A stretch of 60,552 bases of DNA. Origin: Welwitschia mirabilis (taxonomy: Eukaryota > Gnetophyta > Gnetopsida > Welwitschiales). The DNA lies in contig JBOZIK010000001.1 in the NCBI GenBank assembly GCA_051453625.1, forward strand, positions 127,416,650 through 127,477,201, in the 5' to 3' direction. The translations under genes were made by a program, and so were the position numbers. Positions 11,359 through 24,100 of the stretch are shown here, in pieces; position 1 is the first letter of the stretch; each line of letters opens with the position of its first letter. The notes under the pieces were generated by a model. The model was not told where the DNA came from. It saw nothing but the letters and a program-made list of their open reading frames with translations, and ran no database searches.

Positions 11359-11559
11359 TAGGAATCATGCTCATCCTCGAGTATGGCCTCTCCTTGTCTT
11401 GTATTATTTTTGAGTTCATACTTCTCTAAATTATTTTCTGTAGTTTCTAAAGACATATTAAGAAAGAAGAGATTTTATTTTAATTACAAATATAAATACA
11501 ATATAAAATTAAAAAAGGTATATCAGACTTTGTTATTATTAAAAAGTCTGGAGAAGGTT

Positions 11560-12870
11560 TCTTATATGTACTTCCTATTTTCCCATGTCTGTTGATTATA
11601 ATGGATCCATGGGATAAGTACTTCATTTATCTTTTTATTTATTAATTACCTAGATCTGGTACTTAGGGATTTTTTTGGTTGAACTATAAAAGTTAAATTG
11701 GGTTTAAGCATGATATATTGCTATCTCAAGCTGTAATCTTGGTTTCTATCTTTATGGTAGCGTTTTACAGTGCTCACATGAAAAACTAGATGTATTCAGG
11801 ACATTTAAAGAAAAAGATCTAATTTGTATGCTAGATCCCCAATCTTTTCAATGTTCATAAATGATCCACAAAATCATGATGCTATTTTTCTATGCTTTCA
11901 CATTTTAAAGGTATTTCTTTCTAGTTTAATTCTTAATAGTACTTGTTCACTTATCTAAAATATATGGGGTTGATGCTTCGAATCATAGTACTTCTTATAC
12001 TAGTCTTATACTTCCTGTAATTGCTATTTTATTTTATTGATATCTTCCTCCATCATTTTTAGTTCTAAGAATACTGATTTTTTTATCTTTATGAAGGATC
12101 TGATCATGTAATAAGTGTAGAATAGTTTCTGCCCTACATTGCTTTGAATGCTGAACAGTAGATGAATGTTTAAAATGTTTGATTATCAGAAAATTCTGCT
12201 AGATGTAGGTAGTTATTCCATTATTTGGGTTTACCTACTACATAAAATTTTAAGTATCTTCTAATATGTGATTTATCCTTTCTATTTGACCATCTGTTTC
12301 TAGGTGATAAGAAATGCTAAAACTAAGATTAGTACCTAAGTGGTAAAAGAAGCTATACCAAAATTTAGATAAGAATTTTGGATCTCGATCAAATACTATG
12401 ACTTGAGGTGCACCATGTAGTCTAAAAACTTATTGTACAAAATAGAGAGCTAGTTCTTTTGCTATATTGGTACTTCGGACTGCAATGAAGTAGGTCATCT
12501 TACTTAACTTATTTACATAAACAAAAATTGTATCATGTTGCTTATTAGTGAAGGATAACCTGGTGATGAAATCCATAAATATTGGTAGTCCCAATGGCTG
12601 AAGGAATCTAATGGACGTTCCTTGATTGATTTTCATTTGTTGGCATATAAATTAGTTGTAGATATATTCTTTTAATTCTACCTTCATTTTAGACCAGAAT
12701 TAGTATTTCCACAATTGGTGATAATTTTCTAATAAATCTAATATGTACTTCATAAGGAACTTCATGTAATTCAAACATTAGCTTCTTTTTCCATCAATCT
12801 TGTGGAATGTAAAATCATCTTTTCTTCAGAAAGAATCCATTCCATGAAATCACATAGGTGTCTACTTATC
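11560..12870 (-). pseudogene. Integrase with C-terminal chromodomain, element C
   Basis: The core holds all three catalytic positions: MDFITRL with DTIFVYVNKLSKM (in the open piece 12430-12636), VIVFDRDPKF---FW (about 12360-12400), and ETDGQIERINH--LED (about 12270-12310). Downstream are CRAETILHLLHDQ (family form: CR-PI-WD) and the KHRKIAS-FCGSF--IEKIGDLAYKLDL fold, then FHVSTVKRY. The chromodomain is at 11564-11625: EVLIPWIHYNQQTWENRKYI, keeping the V-I-W--Y---TWE spacing. Chromodomains target insertion to silent chromatin. Stops (many at Gln positions) make it inactive. The zinc finger at about 12660-12870 is poorly preserved. Confidence 0.85.
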
Positions 12871-12959
12871 TTCCTTCATGAACTTATTGAAATATATCTT
12901 TGAAGTATGTGTCTTCTTTTAAGAAAATTTTAAGGAAGTTGGCCAAGTTAGATGTGATA

Positions 12960-14475
12960 GTGGTAGCTAACATACACCACATCCTGCTCAAAACATCTGT
13001 TACTTTTTCTCTTTTCTAGGGGTGTACTACAACTTGAAATCATATTCTGTAAGTAACTCATCCATCTCTTCTATTACATATTTAGAAGGGATTTTTCTAA
13101 AAATACTCAAGCTTTTATGATCTGTTTTAACTAAGAATTCATTTCCTATAAGATAATACCTTTAAACTTTTAAGACATGCACTATGGATAATTATTCCAA
13201 GTCATGTATGGGGTAATTCTTCTCATGTTGGTTTAATTTACAAGATTCATATGCAATCACCTAATTATCTTGACTAAGTACGGCTCCTATTCTTTGGGTA
13301 GAAGCATCTATGGTAGCTATAAATGATTTTCTTATGTCTGCAATCTTGAGGACTAGTGTAGTTGTGAGTATCATCTTTAATCTAAGAAATGCCTTCTTTC
13401 ATTTATCATCTAAGCAAAATGTATTTGTTGCTTTAGTCAAATATGTTAATGGTGGTATAATTTGATAAAATCCTAGAATAAATTTCTGGTAAAATCTTGC
13501 TAATCCTAAAAAACTCCCTACTTGAATGGCATCCTTTAATTCTGGCCATTCCCTTATGACTTGAAGTTTAGCTAGATCTATTGTGATTCCTTTGCTGGAG
13601 ATGATATATTCGCGATAACTAATTTTTGTTTACAAGAATTTACATTTTCTTAATTTTTCCTTAAATTTATGCTTGGAGAAAACCTATAGCACATTTTTCA
13701 AATGTGTAATATGATTATCCTGGTTTTTAGAATATATTAGAATGTCATCTAAAAAGACAACCATAAATTTATCCAAGTATTATCGAAAAACATCATTCAT
13801 TAAACTCATAAAAATGATTAGAACATTTATCAAACCAAAACATATTACTATGAATTTGTAATATCCATATCTTATTCTGAAAGCAGTCTTATAGATGTTT
13901 TCATCCTTAATACAGATTTGGTGCTAGTCAGATTTTAGGTTGATCTTTAACAAGTACTTGACTCCTTGTAACTGGTCTAATAGATTATTAATTTGTGGTA
14001 AGGGGTATCTATTTTTTATGATCATTTTATTGAACTATATATAGTCAATGTAGAGCTATAAGATATCATTCGTCTTTTTAATAAATAATACTAATGCCCT
14101 TCATAGTGACATGGTAGGATAAATTTTTCCTTTCAACAATAGCTGTTCGATTTGTAACTTCAATTCTATTAATTCAATCACTGAAAAATGGTGAGGTGCT
14201 TTGACTATTGGCTATGCTCTAGGGATTAGATAAATTGCATGTTGTATCTTTCTCTTTGGTGGAAGCACTTTTAAATCTTCAAATACATTTGATAATTCCT
14301 TTAGTTCTTCTAGTATGGATGGATCTTCTTTATAATCTTCTACTTGTACTAAGGTGATGAACACCTGTTTTGTTTTGATAGCTTTAGTATTTTGTTTGGA
14401 TGAGATTAGAAAGATATTCTTATTGTTCTTCTTCCCTTGAAAAATTTGTTTACCAAATGAATGGGATAATCTCAA
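12960..14475 (-). pseudogene. Reverse transcriptase and RNase H, element C
   Basis: The open lead-in 14212-14475 ends with the pre-RT motif LPPKRKIQHAIYLIPRA. RT continues with IELIELKLQIEQLLLKG, LFIKKTND, NKMIIKNRYPLPQINNLL, HQICIKDENIYKTAFR and the active site [13 protein letters not shown] (F-L-D-D at 13744-13755, both Asp intact). The connection has GSFLGLARFYQKFI. RNase H follows: IATIDASTQRIGAVLSQ, LTVLSR-like KVTDVLSRMW and KTDHKSLS (about 12970-13340). Frame is lost at several stops, including two at expected Gln or Trp codons. The order and residues match plant chromoviruses. This enzyme pair copies element RNA into DNA. Confidence 0.88.
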
Positions 14476-14667
14476 TATTCTATGGTAGAAGTTAATTTGA
14501 ACATTATATTGAACTAAGAAAGGGATTCCTAGAATGGCATGATATTCTTCAATTTGGAAAACATAAAACTTATCCCTAAATTATAAATCATGAATGGTAA
14601 AGGAAATGAGAGCAGCAATCCCATCTCGTTTAAGAACATTATCCCTTGCAACTCCTATGGTAAACTC

Positions 14668-14853
14668 TCATTCTTTGAAAGAGGGGATATTTAGTTTATA
14701 AAATAAAGATGGAAAAATAAAATTATGTGATGCGCCACTATCAACCAAAAATGAAACAATAAAAGATGAAATATGGCCATCTAGTTCTAAGATGGAATAT
14801 TGGTTATAAATTGCATTTCTTTGAATGGCTACATAAATACATTTGGATGACAT
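14668..14853 (-). pseudogene. Aspartic protease domain, element C
   Basis: 61-codon open piece carrying FLVDSGASHNFI at residues 36-47; D-S-G-A is the retropepsin-like active-site loop (D at residue 38). It is followed by a short helix-like LFYKLNIP. It lies between the Gag zinc knuckle and RT, as expected, and would mature Gag-Pol. The domain is incomplete in this frame. Confidence 0.8.
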
Positions 14854-14879
14854 GAAATGATTTTAAGGAGATTAAGTTT

Positions 14880-15930
14880 GATTATGCTGAGAAATATTTA
14901 TTACTCATGCTTTGAAAGGACAGTTCCTTACTTTGTAGCCTCGCTTGTAGCATTCATGACAAGTCAAGTTGATTTTGTATGGCTCCCTTGCTAGTGGTGT
15001 GGCTGAATTAGGATGTCTATCTCCTGGGTATGATTGATCTGTCTATTTGTTCTCTCAACCTTGGATATGGTGCCCTGTCTTTCGATAGGAACCCTCTGTA
15101 GATTTAATTTCCAAAGTGTAATGGATACTTTAAAGTTTGGGTGGTAATATTCCAATGAAGCTATTAATTAATTACTTCTCTGAAAAGTTATTTTAATATT
15201 TCATATGAAAATAGAAATCTGACCAATGTTCATCTAAGAAGCATTTTCTTAGATTTAGGCACTAGTATTCCATTATTTGATCTTTAATGAAATCCTCTGA
15301 AATGAACTTCCTCTTAAATTCTTCAATAAATGTATCCCATGAAATCCTATGTGGTTGTTTTTATTGGAACTTAAACCACCATTCCTATGCATTCCTTAAG
15401 AAAAATGTGGTAGCATATATACACCTACATTCTAGAGGTGTATTATGAAGGTCAAAGTAGTTCTTTAATTGTCGGATCTAAGATATGGCTTCTTCACTTG
15501 TGCCAACTTTACCTTCATAGTTTTTTATACATATCATTTTGACAAGCTCTTCTTCTTCTTGTTGTTTAATATTGGAATGATTGGATCTATTTGTTAGGAA
15601 AGCTTGAAGATTGAACTTTGTATTTAAAAGTCACATCTATATATTCTAGAGGTCGACATCATTGATAGGAGTAGTTGTTCTGATGTAGAAGGAGATTCTA
15701 GGAATGCCCTCTAAGTAGATTCTGTGGTTTTTCCTTCCAAGTAAGAAAGAAGGCTATCAAGCCTATTGGCTAATTAATCATGTTGTAAGTGCATCTTTTT
15801 AATGTGACCTTCTAGTACATCTAATAGGCCCTATGTTCCATGATACGCTAGTGGGTTTGATGTCCTCCTAAACTCATACACCTTTTTACCTACTTTTGCA
15901 AGTATCTTATTGCTCTTTTTTTTCCCTTCC
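14880..15930 (-). pseudogene. Gag of element C with zinc knuckle
   Basis: The frame is fragmented. Near the N-terminus it shows EFRRTSNPLAYHG and a coiled-coil-like ANRLDSLLSYLEG. The zinc knuckle at 14920-14961 reads C-x2-C-x4-Y-x4-C (CHECYKRGYKVRNC), in which the ligand His is replaced by Tyr, a one-base C-to-T change. It lies upstream of the protease as in other chromoviruses. The capsid core (about 15150-15550) is recognisable only by position. Confidence 0.68.
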
Positions 15931-16099
15931 CTTGATAGTGCTGCCTTTTTATAGTTTTTGCTAGTGGTAGTTAGTGACCTACAACTACCTAGTATTTATG
16001 GAAAATAGTTAAATAAAACAATTTCTAGTAGTTATCATAATAACCTATTGACATGGCTAACAACTACTACTATAAGCCCATGTATTGCCATGTGTCTTA
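15931..16099. other. Junction between gag and minisatellite in element C
   Basis: Non-coding stretch in which I recognise nothing. Confidence 0.4.
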
Positions 16100-17010
16100 G
16101 GGATTGGTACTAGGATTTCAAGTACGACATCAGATAATTTTATATACTAACTATAACATCAGGACCCTAAGTGCAACATTGGGTCTCTAAGTATAGCATT
16201 AAACCACCAAGTGCAATGTCAAGACTTTTGTGCTAGCGAGTGGTGAGTGAAACATCGAGTATTAAAGTGTGACGTTGGGTACCCAAGTGTGACATTAGCG
16301 ATCCAAATGTGATGTCAGCCAAGTGTGATGTCATCCATCTGAGTATGACATCAGGCACTAAAGTGCAACATCAGCCATTGAAGTATGTTGTTAGCCAAGT
16401 ATGACATCAACCACCCAAGTGTGATGTCAGGTACCTGAATGTGACGTTGGATACTAAAGTTTAATGTTGGCAATTCAAGCGCAACATCAACAAAATGCAA
16501 CGTCGGATGCCTGAGTGCGATGTCAGGTATCGAAGTATGACATTGGGCACTCAAGTATGAAATTAGCCTTAAAACTACAACGTCAGACTTCTGGAAGTAT
16601 GATGTCGATCTTTGAAGTGTGATAATAGCCTAGTAGAAAGTGTGATATTGGCCTTTTGGAAGTGTGACTTTAGCCTTATGGGAGTTTGACTTTAGCCTTA
16701 TGGGAGTGTGACTTTTGGAAGTGTGACTTTAGCCTTATGGGAGTGTGACATCAGCCTACTGTAAGTGCAACATTGGCATAATGGGAGTGTGAAGTTGGCC
16801 TTCTAACTATGATATCAAGATTTTGGGAGTATGACATTAGCCTTCTGAGAGTGTGACGTCAGCCTTCCAACTGCGACGTTGAGCTTCTGGGAGTATGAAA
16901 TTGGCTTATTAGGAGTGTAACATCAGCCTTTCAACTATGACTTTAGGCTTTTAGAAGTGTAACATCAGCCCATTATGAGTGTGATGTCGACCTTCTAACT
17001 GCAACATTGT
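16100..17010. repeat. Degenerate minisatellite in element C (GTGTGAYGTCAGCC type)
   Basis: More than thirty diverged units built on AAGTGTGACRTCAGCC. Most are 20-22 bp in the left half and 20-32 bp in the right half, where the linker becomes TTCTGGGA or TTATGGGA. The core GTGYGAYRTYRGCC contains a CRE-like TGACGTCA sequence in its best-kept units. One reading frame gives a heptad-like peptide repeat (open piece 16351-16554, minus). I see no protein function. It is not CRISPR: the units are diverged and there are no unique spacers. Confidence 0.8.
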
Positions 17011-17049
17011 CCTTTAGGTTATTTGTAGTTTAGGGCTTTCGTTTCTTTA

Positions 17050-19650
17050 AAAGTTAACTAGAGTTATTTATAATTGATTGAGGTTTGATTAAATTTATTA
17101 TTTTAGGGTTAGGTTTAAACCCTAATCCACTACTATAGATAGCTCCATGATCCCCTTTTTTCATATGCCTCCATAGTCAAATTGGTAATTTTTTTTAATT
17201 ATGCTTCTACTTGTCTCTTTCCTATTATGCTTTTCATTTAATTTCTTTTTTTAATTTTTGTACAAGTCCTTCCATAATCCGTTTTTTACTTATAAATACA
17301 AGTTCCTTCCAATATTTTTGAATGTGCTTCTTTCAATCTAGTTTAGATATGGCTTTTAAACTTTTCCCTATCATTTTTTGAAATTCTACCAATGTCAGGT
17401 CTGCAGAGTTATAAATATATCAACATACTTTGGAGAAAGGATTTTCTTGGATCTTCTCCTCCAATCTCCTAGATCTTTGTTGCTTGCCAACCTTTCATCT
17501 TTATCATCCCATAGTTCTTTTTCTCTTAGATTCCTTGTATTTTTATTATGATACCATTATCCATCCACAACATGGTCTAATTTAGATTTTGGAGGAGATT
17601 ATTAGGCTGTTCTTTGGAATGAGTGAAGGTGACTGTGTCCTTTCCAAGTTTCTCATTCTGATGAGGACTTTTGTTACTTCTTGGTAAATTTCTTGGATGA
17701 TTTTGTATGTGTGTGTGAGATGGATACCCATCACCATGGGATTTCTACTGCCAACTTCACCACTCCATATTTTGCATCTTATGGGAAGCTAATTGCTAGT
17801 AGGAGTTTTCTTCATGATTGGATGAGTGAAATCTTGACTTACATAATTTACTTATTTCTTTTAATTGGGCCTTGGTTTTTTTCTCTTTTACTCTTTCTCA
17901 ATTAACCCATTTGAAGAGAAATGATGATAACGAGAAGTGTTTTTGTGGTCATATTTTATTAGATTTGTATTTTACTTTTATGGGTCTAGGGGGTCTTCAA
18001 CCATTTAGGACTATTTTTATAGATTCTTCATATGCTTATGAAATTCCTATCGATCTTTATTACATCTCTTTTCTTCCTCATCTATGTAGGGTAAAGGCTC
18101 CAAGAGTTATAACCCTGGAGAAACATCTCAGGGTACTTTTTGTATTCCATCAAAGGTATGGGTTTTATTTAGGAATATTGCTATTAAGTATATTTCTGAT
18201 AGTTTTGGCTTTTTGGAATTTAGTATTTGCAGATGTATAAATCTTTAGGATTTCATGACTTTTTCTGTCAAAAACATGACAAGGCTCCCATAGATCGCCT
18301 TGTGTCTATGGAACTAGAAGATAACGAGGATGCACCTTTTATCTTTTCTTAGTGACATAGGTCCCATGGGGTATTATCCTCTTACATTTCTTCCTTCTTA
18401 TTCTTCTTCTTCTTTTTCTTTTCTTTTCTTTTTTTTTTTTTAACATGAGCATCTCCTTATTTTTGTTTCTAGTTCCTTGCGCAAGACTTTAATCAAGAAT
18501 GAAATAGATTTTACCCCATAACCTATGGAGAAGCTCTCTCTTTAGTAGTTAAGAAAGGATTGCATCACTGTAAGTGAAAATTTTCCTTCTATTTCTTTCA
18601 TTGGCCTCTTCATGGATTTATTATTTCCTTCTGAATCTCAACAAGAAGAGGTACTTAATGATTTTGATACCTTAATGGATTAGGAGGATATGTTCTATTC
18701 CACCCCCTATTTTTAGCCTCTAAGTTAGAGTCCTCTAGTTATTTGCCCTTCTCTAGAGCCTTCTCACTATCCACCTGTAGCTTCACAAACTATTGTTAAT
18801 AAATAAGAACAGGTTTCATATCACACTGATCAACTTTTATCAGTGGTGAATACTTTGTACCCTAAGGTCAAGGAGTTAATATATTAGATAGTTGATTACT
18901 AGTTCCTTTTCAGTCTTCTGCATGCATAGGTCATGCATCCTTCACGCTTAGATGATGTCTATATCCATTGGTAATCCAAGGCAGTAGATGTATTATGGAA
19001 CTTTGAATAAATTCATTTTGATCAATTTACTCCTTATTGTTCTTCATAGTAAGAATGGCTTGTTTCACTCTAATATTTCTACAACATCATGGATATGATG
19101 GAGTATTTTTATTGCATGGCTCATTATGAAATTGAAGAGTGGGAATCCATAAGTGATTTCCTTCAAATATTGGAAAATGAGGTGGAGAACATGCATTAGT
19201 CAAAGAAGAAATCATGAGTAGATGCTTCATGAATAGCTGCACTAGAAGAGAGTTAGACTATCTTGTCTGCTCCACTAGTGAAGAGTGAGAGGATGATTCA
19301 GGCATTTGCAGATCATCTAGCCATTACCATCGATGATACAAATGTAATGTATCATGATAGGAAGCTCTTAGAAGAACATCTATTGGGACTTTGGTTACTT
19401 ATAGTAAGCTTCCTATGAAGCTTTATAAGTGGTCATATCCTATTATTGGGACAGATTCATTAGCAGCTTCTTCTTGAATTGAAATCAGTACTGCAGCAAT
19501 TCCTACATAGCCTACTAGAATGGAAGTAGATCTATGTGGCTTGAAGCCTCCCATTTCAAGTTCAAAGGGTTATAATCCTATTACTTTCTCTATGGAGGAT
19601 CTTCTTCCTTCTTAGTTGTGATGTTTATTTTTTTCTTGTTAAGGTGTCAT
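17050..19650 (+). pseudogene. Unidentified antisense coding-like block inside element C
   Basis: Between the minisatellite and the PBS of C, the plus strand (antisense to the element) reads as decayed protein. Open pieces are 17681-17905 and 17872-18240. The latter has FRTIFIDSSYAYEIPIDLYY, then KAPRVITLEKHLRVLFVFH and a hydrophobic end. Another readable stretch at about 18940-19380 gives LDDVYIHW, KAVDVLWNFE, IEEWESISDFLQILENEV and AFADHLAITIDD. Stops inside it are mostly TAA or TAG preceded by contexts that suit lost Gln codons. I do not recognise the family. It could be a captured host fragment or an antisense ORF of the element; being inside the target duplication, it moved with C. Confidence 0.5.
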
Positions 19651-19797
19651 GCAGTCTATTTTTACTAGCATCTTATTTTCTTTAACCATCACATTCCTAT
19701 TCTTTGATGTACTATTTTATCTTTTGGTTGTTTAATTTATAAGTTGTATTTTCTCCCTGTTTTTATTTCTTTAAGTAGTAGTTTACTACTTGTTATT

Positions 19798-19810
19798 GGC
19801 TTTGATACCA
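19798..19810 (-). other. Primer-binding site of element C (initiator tRNA-Met)
   Basis: Reads TGGTATCAAAGCC on the minus strand, 12 of 13 bases to the canonical TGGTATCAGAGCC. It lies two bases inside the 5' LTR. Confidence 0.9.
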
Positions 19811-19812
19811 AA

Positions 19813-20230
19813 TGTAATGTCCCATTTTACTATTTCAAGATCATTTAACTTAAAAGAAATATTTTAAAATAATACGTCAGGACCTAAAGAAATAACAAGA
19901 AAAAATTTAGAGAGAAATAGGTTTTATTTATTGATAGCAGCAGATTACATTCCACATCATTAGCAAACAGCCTTAGACTACTGATTATAGGTAAAGATGT
20001 GGACTATGATCTTAGTCCCCCTTCTGGGACCTCTAGGGATCAGCCAAGATTGTCATCAGTTACATTCACCCAGTCTATCCACCCCTACCTAATGTTATAG
20101 ACTTATATTACATAATGAACAGACACATCTTTTACATATTTGGGTTATTCCCATACATATCTCATGTTAACCATGCTTCATTAGTACTTAATACACATCA
20201 TGAAATAATTAGTAATTTTGAAATGTTACA
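19813..20230 (-). repeat. 5' LTR of element C
   Basis: Partner of 10924-11346, with the same TG and CA ends and collinear throughout. It drives transcription of C on the minus strand. Confidence 0.93.
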
Positions 20231-20235
20231 ATTAT
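20231..20235. repeat. Target-site duplication of C, right copy
   Basis: ATTAT, identical to 10919-10923. Confidence 0.9.
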
Positions 20236-21170
20236 CCATAGTGGATTCTAGAATTTAAACCTTTAAATGTTTTAAAAGTGTTACATTATGAATTTGTCAA
20301 GATCATTTTTCTTCTAAGAAAACATCCCATAGAATTTTATGTATTAGATTATGTTGGCCAACTACTTCTAAATATTTATATGAATATTATAAATGTTATG
20401 ATACATTTTGACACTTAGGTGAAATTGAAAAGAGAGATATGATGTTTTTTTCTCATATTTTTAAGATTAAATCATTTGATATATGGAATATTAGAGCTAA
20501 TTAAGTAATTTCCTCTATGCCTTATATGTTTATACATTATGGTTTATGTATATTAGGTTATGAATGATATGAAGACATCCACATAAAATAGGTAAAATAT
20601 AGAGTGATTATTTGATTTCTAAAAGAGCATATTTTATCCTTATTTTACTCTTATAAATCTATTATTAGGGATTGAGAAACCCTTTTTTATAAGAGCATCA
20701 TAAATACTCTTATGAAGAAACATGGACTAATTCATATAATTATGGGTCCATTCCAATCATGAACCAAAAATCAAGTATAAATTACTCTAAATTAAAGATA
20801 ATTTTGTAATACCCCCTATGACTATCGAATTACCTATAAAAACTCCATTATAATGTTTCCTTATAGACTTATTTTTTCAACATCTTGTTATTGTATTATT
20901 TAGTTAGAGCATAAAGATTTTTAGATTATTAACAAGTTTAACATAATCTTATTAAATATTTATAATTTAGAAATATTTACTTAAATGGACTAGAATAAAT
21001 TAAGAGTTAATCCTATAAGAATAATCACATCCAAAATAAATAATGAAAGATAGACATGATAAACATATCCTTAAGAGAAAATTTAGACCTAAGAACATAG
21101 TTTTACCTTTTTATTTGAGGTAATAAAAATTCCCTAAAAAATGTGTGTCTAAGTCAACCAATCCATTTCA
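20236..21170 (+). pseudogene. Integrase of element B, resumed after C
   Basis: Zinc-finger region: DHFSSKKTSHRIL, CWPTTSKYLYEYYKCYDTF, then GEIEKRDMM (family form: GGHFS-KKTAHRIL-SGFYWPTLFKYAYEYCK-CD-CQ-LG-I-KRDMM). The core start has FDIWNI (D-W-G-I-D region). Further on are FLKEHILSLF, YKSIIRD-ETLFYKSIINTLMKKHGL and YRITYKNSIIMFPYRLIF (family form: AYRTAFKTPIGMSPYRLVF). The C-terminal piece HDKHILKRKFRPKNIVLPFYLR lies at about 21055-21115. The reading matches Tat/Athila-type integrases in order. Many stops; inactive. Confidence 0.82.
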
Positions 21171-24100
21171 AGTGTTAAAGCTATTTGCTCATTATCCTTG
21201 ATGTTCTAAGCCTTAAAGATAGGTATTTTTTTAAAGTTAATAACTAAAGACTTTAAAATTTTTTGAAATCTATCTCTGTGGCTCATGACTTTAAACCTAT
21301 TCCTTATCCAATATTATAAGCTTTCAAAAAATGATAAGTAAGTTTAAATATGATGTTACATAAGAAAGATATTTAATGTAAAGTTAAAATGTAAGATATC
21401 AATATTTTAGGCACCTCTAACTACTTTTCTTCTTAATGATTAATCATGCTAAAAAAACCAATATTCTAGGATTTCAACTTTTATCACTTTATGTTATGCA
21501 TACTAGATACTTTGATCTATATTAGATTTCAATGATATCTTATATTATATTGGATTTACAATATACTAAGAAAATCTAATTTCAAAAACTAAGGAAAAAA
21601 AAATTAAAAACCCCCATATTAAAAAATAATACTACTCATAAAAAATAGTTTTCTAGCCCATTAATATAGTGATTGTACTATGTTTAGTAAATTAAAAACT
21701 ATGAAATAATAACATGTCAAAATGGAGAATGACTAATAATGTATGGATATGCAACTAATATTAGTAGTATTTTCATCATGAATAATTGATTATTTAATAT
21801 TAAAAATCCTTTAAGCCATTTATTGATTTCTATAGTACTATACTCATGTTCTAATTATGCATCAGCTCAAACTATTTAGATAAATCTAAAGACCTAATAA
21901 TTAGAATATCTATAAGCCACATAGATAGTGATGAAAGATATATATTTATAATATAAGAATAACAAAGTTAAATAAGAGTTTGAGGAATTTTAGTTCCTTT
22001 GAAGAAATCATTCTTTCACATTATTGATGGATCTCAGAGGGTGCTACATATACATAATAATAATATCATGTATAACATGTATCTAATGATTATTGATAGA
22101 TCATTATATGTATTAATTATGTTATAGAACGGGTAGAGGATAAGGTAACTAAAATCAATAACATCTAGATTATTTCCTCTTGTTTTTGAAAGCACAGTAT
22201 ATAATACTTGATTTTAATATTAAATAAATGGGTAGTAGGTTCATTAAGGAACATAAGCATAGGTAATTAGTTCATAAAACTAGAAGCATTTGCATAATTT
22301 GCCTCTAATCTTGATAAAGATACTCAAGATCAATAAGTAAGATAATTTGTTTAAACTATTAGTCATTATAAATTTCTAAAATGTAAATTTATCTAAATAT
22401 ATTAATATAACTAATATATTTCTCTTTTCTTTATATTATGATTTGTTATGATAAACCGCTTTATTTTAGAAATAGTTATAGTTAAGATTTATACATAATT
22501 AATAATGTGCTGAGGGATTTATTTCAATGAATAGAATTTAACATACAAAGTAAGGCATAATAAATGATTAAATTTTATGTTAGTCTTTGATTATATGAGT
22601 ACACTTCTAAGATTTTAAAATAAATGTCAAAATTGAAACAAAATGTTAGTTCAAAAAAATAAAATTCCTTCTAATAATTGTTTATCTTTCCATAAAAATA
22701 GAAGAAACAAAACAAAGTCTACATTATCATCCAAGTCAGATCTATAAAAAGAAACATATTTTTGTATTAGATTAATTCATTTATAGTAGAATTTAATCAT
22801 CCATTGAAATCTAGTAATTATAACTAAATTTAATCTCACATCTAAAACTATAGAGTTCCATCCTTAAATTTCTCATGGAGCTACTTGTGCTTATTCCTTA
22901 TCCTCTACATATGCTACAAATCTTGTTGTTATTGCTTACTATTATTATAAATAGATTGACATTGTCATTGATTCCACTAGCACCATCCTTAGATATTTCT
23001 TAATTACATCTAGCTTAAAATAGAATATCTAAGAGATCATAAGAATTTATTATAGAGATGGATTTCAACGAATTCTTATAATAATATGAGATTATATTAC
23101 TAGAAAAGAGTAACAAAAGAAAATAAGGGAGCCTTGTTCAAGGAAGGAAAAAATCTACTTTCTTAATAATGTAAAGCAATGTTATAGAAATTTGTACCTT
23201 ATTCAATAAAATCAATTAACAAGAGAAGGAGTAGAAGGAAATTCTTCAAATCTCTTCACAAGAGTGAAGATATTTAATATTTCCATTAATCTTATATTAA
23301 TTTCTAAGCATTTTAATTAGCAAATTGTAAGTATGATTTATTTAATTTGGAGAGAGATTTAGTAAATATTTATGCAAAACTAGAGATAGAATAAAACCTA
23401 ATAGAGAAGAATCTTTACCTTGTAAATTTTTATTTAAAAATTAATTATCTCAAATTATCTTTATTATTATAAATGTATATCTCTCTTCTAATGTATTCAA
23501 TGTGTACTCATCTTCTTTAACTTTTGTTTCTATTATTTAAAATGAAAAGAGGTTTAATATAATTTTCTCTATAATCTAATAAAAAATACAATAGGAAATA
23601 CCAAAAATTTGCCTCTTTTAACCTTAGTTAGTAACATGCTAAGATTTTTAAATCATAATAATCCCTTACATACAAATTATGGTTTCAAAAATATATTAAA
23701 TTTATTATAGATAAATAAATAAGAAGAGTAAAAAAATCATAATAAAAAGGATTAGATACTAAGGGTACAAGTGGAACTTTAAGAAATCATGAAAAACAAG
23801 AAGAGTAAGAAGAAAAGGAAAAAATCCACTAATGAAAAAGTATGCAATCATTACTTTCATTTTTTAAAAAAGGTAAGTTCTTGAGATAGTACTTTAGAAT
23901 CATAAAAATTGGAAATAAATGCTTTGAAATGAAATGAGAAAAAATAAGAAAGAAATAATTCCTAAATTAAATTCCATTCATAGGATCTTAATCATGAGGG
24001 ATAGTTATTCCCATAAAATACACCCTCTAAGAAATTTCTTCTCTTCTTGATGTGTTTCATTATTTTCTATGTTTATTCTATATATTACTTTTTTGTAAAT

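Larger units (their letters stand above)
10924..20230 (-). mobile_element. Element C: complete Ty3/gypsy chromovirus, minus strand
   Basis: 9307 bp bounded by LTRs of 423 and 418 bp that begin TG and end CA, with a perfect 5-bp target duplication ATTAT. Order along the minus strand: 5' LTR (19813-20230), initiator tRNA-Met PBS, an unusual 3.8-kb block (antisense coding-like region plus minisatellite), gag, protease, RT, RNase H, integrase with chromodomain, polypurine tract, 3' LTR (10924-11346). The chromodomain and gene order place it among plant chromoviruses. All coding parts have stops or frameshifts, so it is non-autonomous now. It interrupts pol of element B and is therefore younger. 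Confidence 0.92.

Noticed and set aside
16100-17010. CRISPR-like array
   Set aside because: Units are diverged, of variable length, with no unique spacers and no cas genes, in a plant retrotransposon.
17872-18240. A real membrane-protein gene (hydrophobic C-terminus)
   Set aside because: It lies inside the target duplication of C, has no start context or domain, and is the longest piece of a longer stop-broken reading.
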